DNA from: CAYJXJ01 sp964374095
Lineage (GTDB): Bacteria > Elusimicrobiota > Elusimicrobia > UBA1565 > UBA9628
NCBI GenBank assembly: GCA_964374095.1
Contig: CAYJXJ010000204.1
Coordinates: 1-7,594 of the forward strand
Length of the DNA: 7,594 bases
Direction: 5' to 3'
Below, one piece after another: positions 6,004 to 7,594 of this stretch. Numbering within the stretch: position 1 is the first letter of the stretch; each line of letters begins with the position of its first letter. The position numbers were made by a program, and so were the translations under genes. The notes beneath the pieces were generated by a model. It did no database searches and was not told the origin of the DNA. It was given only the letters and a program-made list of their open reading frames with translations.

Positions 6004-7594
6004 GCGCCAAGGCTCCCACGGTCTCGGTCCCGGGCTTGGTCAAGGAACTGGTGGATCAGTTCTCCAACCCCCTGGACTTTCTGCGGGAGCTCATCCAGAA
6101 CTCGATCGACGCGGGTTCCAACCGCATCGACGTGACCTTGGAGTACCGCGGGGACGGCGGCGCGCTTATCGTCGTGGAGGACGACGGCGACGGGATGGAC
6201 GAAAAGATCATCGACGATCACCTCCTGGTGCTTTTCAGCTCCACCAAGGAAAACGACCTGACCAAGATCGGCAAGTTCGGGATCGGCTTCGTCTCGGTCT
6301 TCGCCATTCAGCCCGACCTGGTGCGGGTCTACACCGCCAAATCCGGCCAGTCCTGGCGCCTCGACTTCCCGAGCTACCGGCGCTACGAGAAATACCGGCT
6401 GAGCGAGATGCGCGAGGGGACGCGCGTGGAGCTGCACAAGCAGATGCCGCGGAGGGAGTACGACCGCGTCGCCGGCGAGGCGCTTAAGACCGTCAAGTAC
6501 TGGGTCCGCTACTCCGACACCCGGATATTCTTCGCGGACAAATCCGGCGCGGAGGTCATGGCGGTCAACGAAGCCTTCGAGCTGACGGAGGGAACCAGTC
6601 TCCGGCACCAGGAGGAGGGCACCGAGGTCATCCTCGGCTTCTCCGCCGCCGCCCAGCCCGCCTTCGGCTTTTATAATCGGGGCCTCACTCTTAAGGAAGG
6701 CGGCAAGGCCCATTTCCCCGGGGTCTCCTTCAAGATGAAATCCCGGTACCTCGAGCACACCTTGACCCGCGACAACGTGATGGAAGACGAGAATTACGCC
6801 AAGGCCATGAAGATCGTCGAGCGGCTTGTCAACGAGGACCTGGCCAAGAAGCTCAAGGCCGACCTCGCGGAGATTTCCGGACGCATCGCGCGAGCCGCCG
6901 CGAGCGGCCAGGCGCAGGACCCGCGCTGGGCCGCGGATTGGGAGCTGCGCCTGCCTTTTCTGAGGGCGCTGTTCTCGGGAAAATTTTCCCGCTGGAAGCG
7001 CTCCGCGTGGCCGTTGTTCCCTTCGGTCTCGGGACGGGTCCTCTCCTTGGCCGAGGTGCGGGAGGCCGTGGAGCTCTCAGGGGGGGACCTTTACTGCGCC
7101 CCCCAGGCGGGTCCGGTCAGTTCCGCGCTGGAGAAAGACGGGCATGCGGTGCTGGTCTCGGGCCCATGGGTGGGGGAACTCACGGGAGCGTGGGCCTGGG
7201 GCTCGATCACGGCGCGGGATGCCTGCGCGGTCTTCATCCGTCCCGAGGTCCTTGCCGAGAAGGACCTGGCGGCCCCGGCGCGGGCCCTGATGGCCACGCT
7301 CCGGTCGGTGGATTCCTCCAGCGGCGCCAAGTACGCGGGGATCTGGGCCGCGAATTTTGATTACTCCGATTCGGCGATCAAGGATCGGCTTTTCGTTACC
7401 CAGAAAGAGCCTGGGACGCTCTCCAGAGCGGACGAAAAGCCCGTTTCAGGGCTTTTCGTCCTGGGGCGCCGGCGCCGCCACGCCCTGCTCAACGCGGGCC
7501 ACGCCTTCGTGGACTCCTTGACCCGCCTGCACGCTTCTCAGCCCGGCCTCGCCGCCTTCCTCGCCCTCAAGGTCATGCACCTGCACGACGGGGA
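6000..7594 (+). CDS. HSP90-like GHKL (Bergerat-fold) ATPase, 3' end beyond the window
   Basis: 531 residues are visible and the gene runs off the right edge. The N-terminal domain has all Bergerat-fold signatures of HSP90/HtpG: the N-box RELIQNSIDAG (29-39, E30 and N34), which holds catalytic Glu and Mg-binding Asn; the G1 box EDDGDGMD (60-67, D62 and G65); an SSTK lid element (80-83); and GKFGIGFVSVF (91-101), matching HtpG's GQFGVGF. Residues about 105-290 look like the HSP90 middle domain, including TLTRDN (254-259) at the position of the HSP90 SRE motif. Beyond about 300 the sequence (Trp-rich, then a RRRR patch at 490-493) does not look like HtpG, so this is a divergent relative with its own C-terminal region. 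No Shine-Dalgarno precedes the ATG; translation is probably coupled to the AAA+ gene through the ATGA overlap. Predicted role: ATP-driven clamp or chaperone acting with the AAA+ partner; the client is unknown. Confidence 0.88.
   Translation, partial: MSAKAPTVSVPGLVKELVDQFSNPLDFLRELIQNSIDAGSNRIDVTLEYRGDGGALIVVEDDGDGMDEKIIDDHLLVLFSSTKENDLTKIGKFGIGFVSVFAIQPDLVRVYTAKSGQSWRLDFPSYRRYEKYRLSEMREGTRVELHKQMPRREYDRVAGEALKTVKYWVRYSDTRIFFADKSGAEVMAVNEAFELTEGTSLRHQEEGTEVILGFSAAAQPAFGFYNRGLTLKEGGKAHFPGVSFKMKSRYLEHTLTRDNVMEDENYAKAMKIVERLVNEDLAKKLKADLAEISGRIARAAASGQAQDPRWAADWELRLPFLRALFSGKFSRWKRSAWPLFPSVSGRVLSLAEVREAVELSGGDLYCAPQAGPVSSALEKDGHAVLVSGPWVGELTGAWAWGSITARDACAVFIRPEVLAEKDLAAPARALMATLRSVDSSSGAKYAGIWAANFDYSDSAIKDRLFVTQKEPGTLSRADEKPVSGLFVLGRRRRHALLNAGHAFVDSLTRLHASQPGLAAFLALKVMHLHDG
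6976..6991. other. 16-bp perfect palindrome with AT-rich core
   Basis: CGGGAAAATTTTCCCG is fully symmetric and lies in codons 326-331 of the HSP90-like gene. An AAAATTTT core is rare in this GC-rich window. It could be a dimeric protein binding site, but it also encodes an ordinary SGKFSR peptide. Confidence 0.4.
7080..7086. repeat. G7 homopolymer in the HSP90-like gene
   Basis: Seven G spanning the end of a TCA codon's neighbour codons (GGG GGG GAC). A slip here would remove the C-terminal region after about residue 363 while leaving the ATPase and middle domains intact. Confidence 0.5.
7431..7460. repeat. Perfect 12-bp inverted repeat inside the HSP90-like gene
   Basis: GACGAAAAGCCC (7431-7442), a 6-nt loop GTTTCA, then GGGCTTTTCGTC (7449-7460): 12 of 12 paired. 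A third copy of the core, GGCTTTTCGT, lies upstream at 7387-7396 and could pair with the same left arm over 10 bp. The reading frame passes through it as codons 478-487 (DEKPVSGLFV). The shape is like an intrinsic terminator stem, but no U-run follows. Confidence 0.6.

Noticed and set aside
5961..6758. 265-codon minus-strand frame opposite the HSP90-like gene
   Set aside because: The plus frame carries all Bergerat-fold motifs; the antisense frame carries none.
7465..7476. GGCGCCGGCGCC palindrome as a separate regulatory site
   Set aside because: Encodes the Arg-rich run and is expected by chance in such GC-rich codons.
1..7594. CRISPR array, tRNA, transposase or integrase
   Set aside because: No spaced direct repeats, cloverleaf-like sequence or recombinase motifs were seen.

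Overview
The window is about two-thirds G+C and is bacterial. Genes are tightly packed with strong GC3 bias, start signals are sigma70-like, and one protein carries a Sec-type signal peptide. A lipid-linked-sugar type membrane glycosyltransferase suggests a cell envelope with a periplasmic or outer face. I cannot name the phylum from sequence alone; an uncultured high-GC Gram-negative lineage fits, at low confidence.

Layout. (1) Positions 1-232, minus strand: 5' end of a gene for a small exported protein, running off the window. (2) A divergent intergenic region at 233-315 carries a perfect TATAAT box. It leads into a plus-strand pair at 316-2362: a 355-residue coiled-coil protein whose architecture resembles TelA (toxic anion resistance) proteins, followed by an unrecognised protein whose true start is unclear. 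(3) A minus-strand block at 2369-4265: a GT-C membrane glycosyltransferase (476 aa), then a 127-residue N-terminal fragment of a TetA-like MFS transporter that stops after about four membrane helices. Two strong hairpins lie between these two genes. (4) A divergent promoter region at 4266-4443 has two near-consensus sigma70 promoters placed back to back. (5) A plus-strand pair from 4444 to the window end: a classic-type AAA+ ATPase (519 aa) and, overlapping it by ATGA, an HSP90-like GHKL (Bergerat-fold) ATPase that runs off the window at 531 residues.

The part most worth attention is the AAA+ / HSP90-like pair, with the TelA-like coiled-coil gene and its partner nearby on the same strand. The coupling of the two ATPases is visible in the sequence. 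That all four plus-strand genes form one protein-remodelling, stress or conflict system is an inference: the minus-strand glycosyltransferase/MFS block sits between the two pairs and could be a later insertion or an ordinary neighbour. Notable details are a Walker B motif in the AAA+ protein in which the usual D-E reads P-D, a start for that gene that looks leaderless, a C8 tract between the opposed promoters plus a G7 tract in each ATPase gene, and a perfect 12-bp inverted repeat inside the HSP90-like gene.

No tRNA, rRNA, CRISPR array, transposase or integrase was seen.
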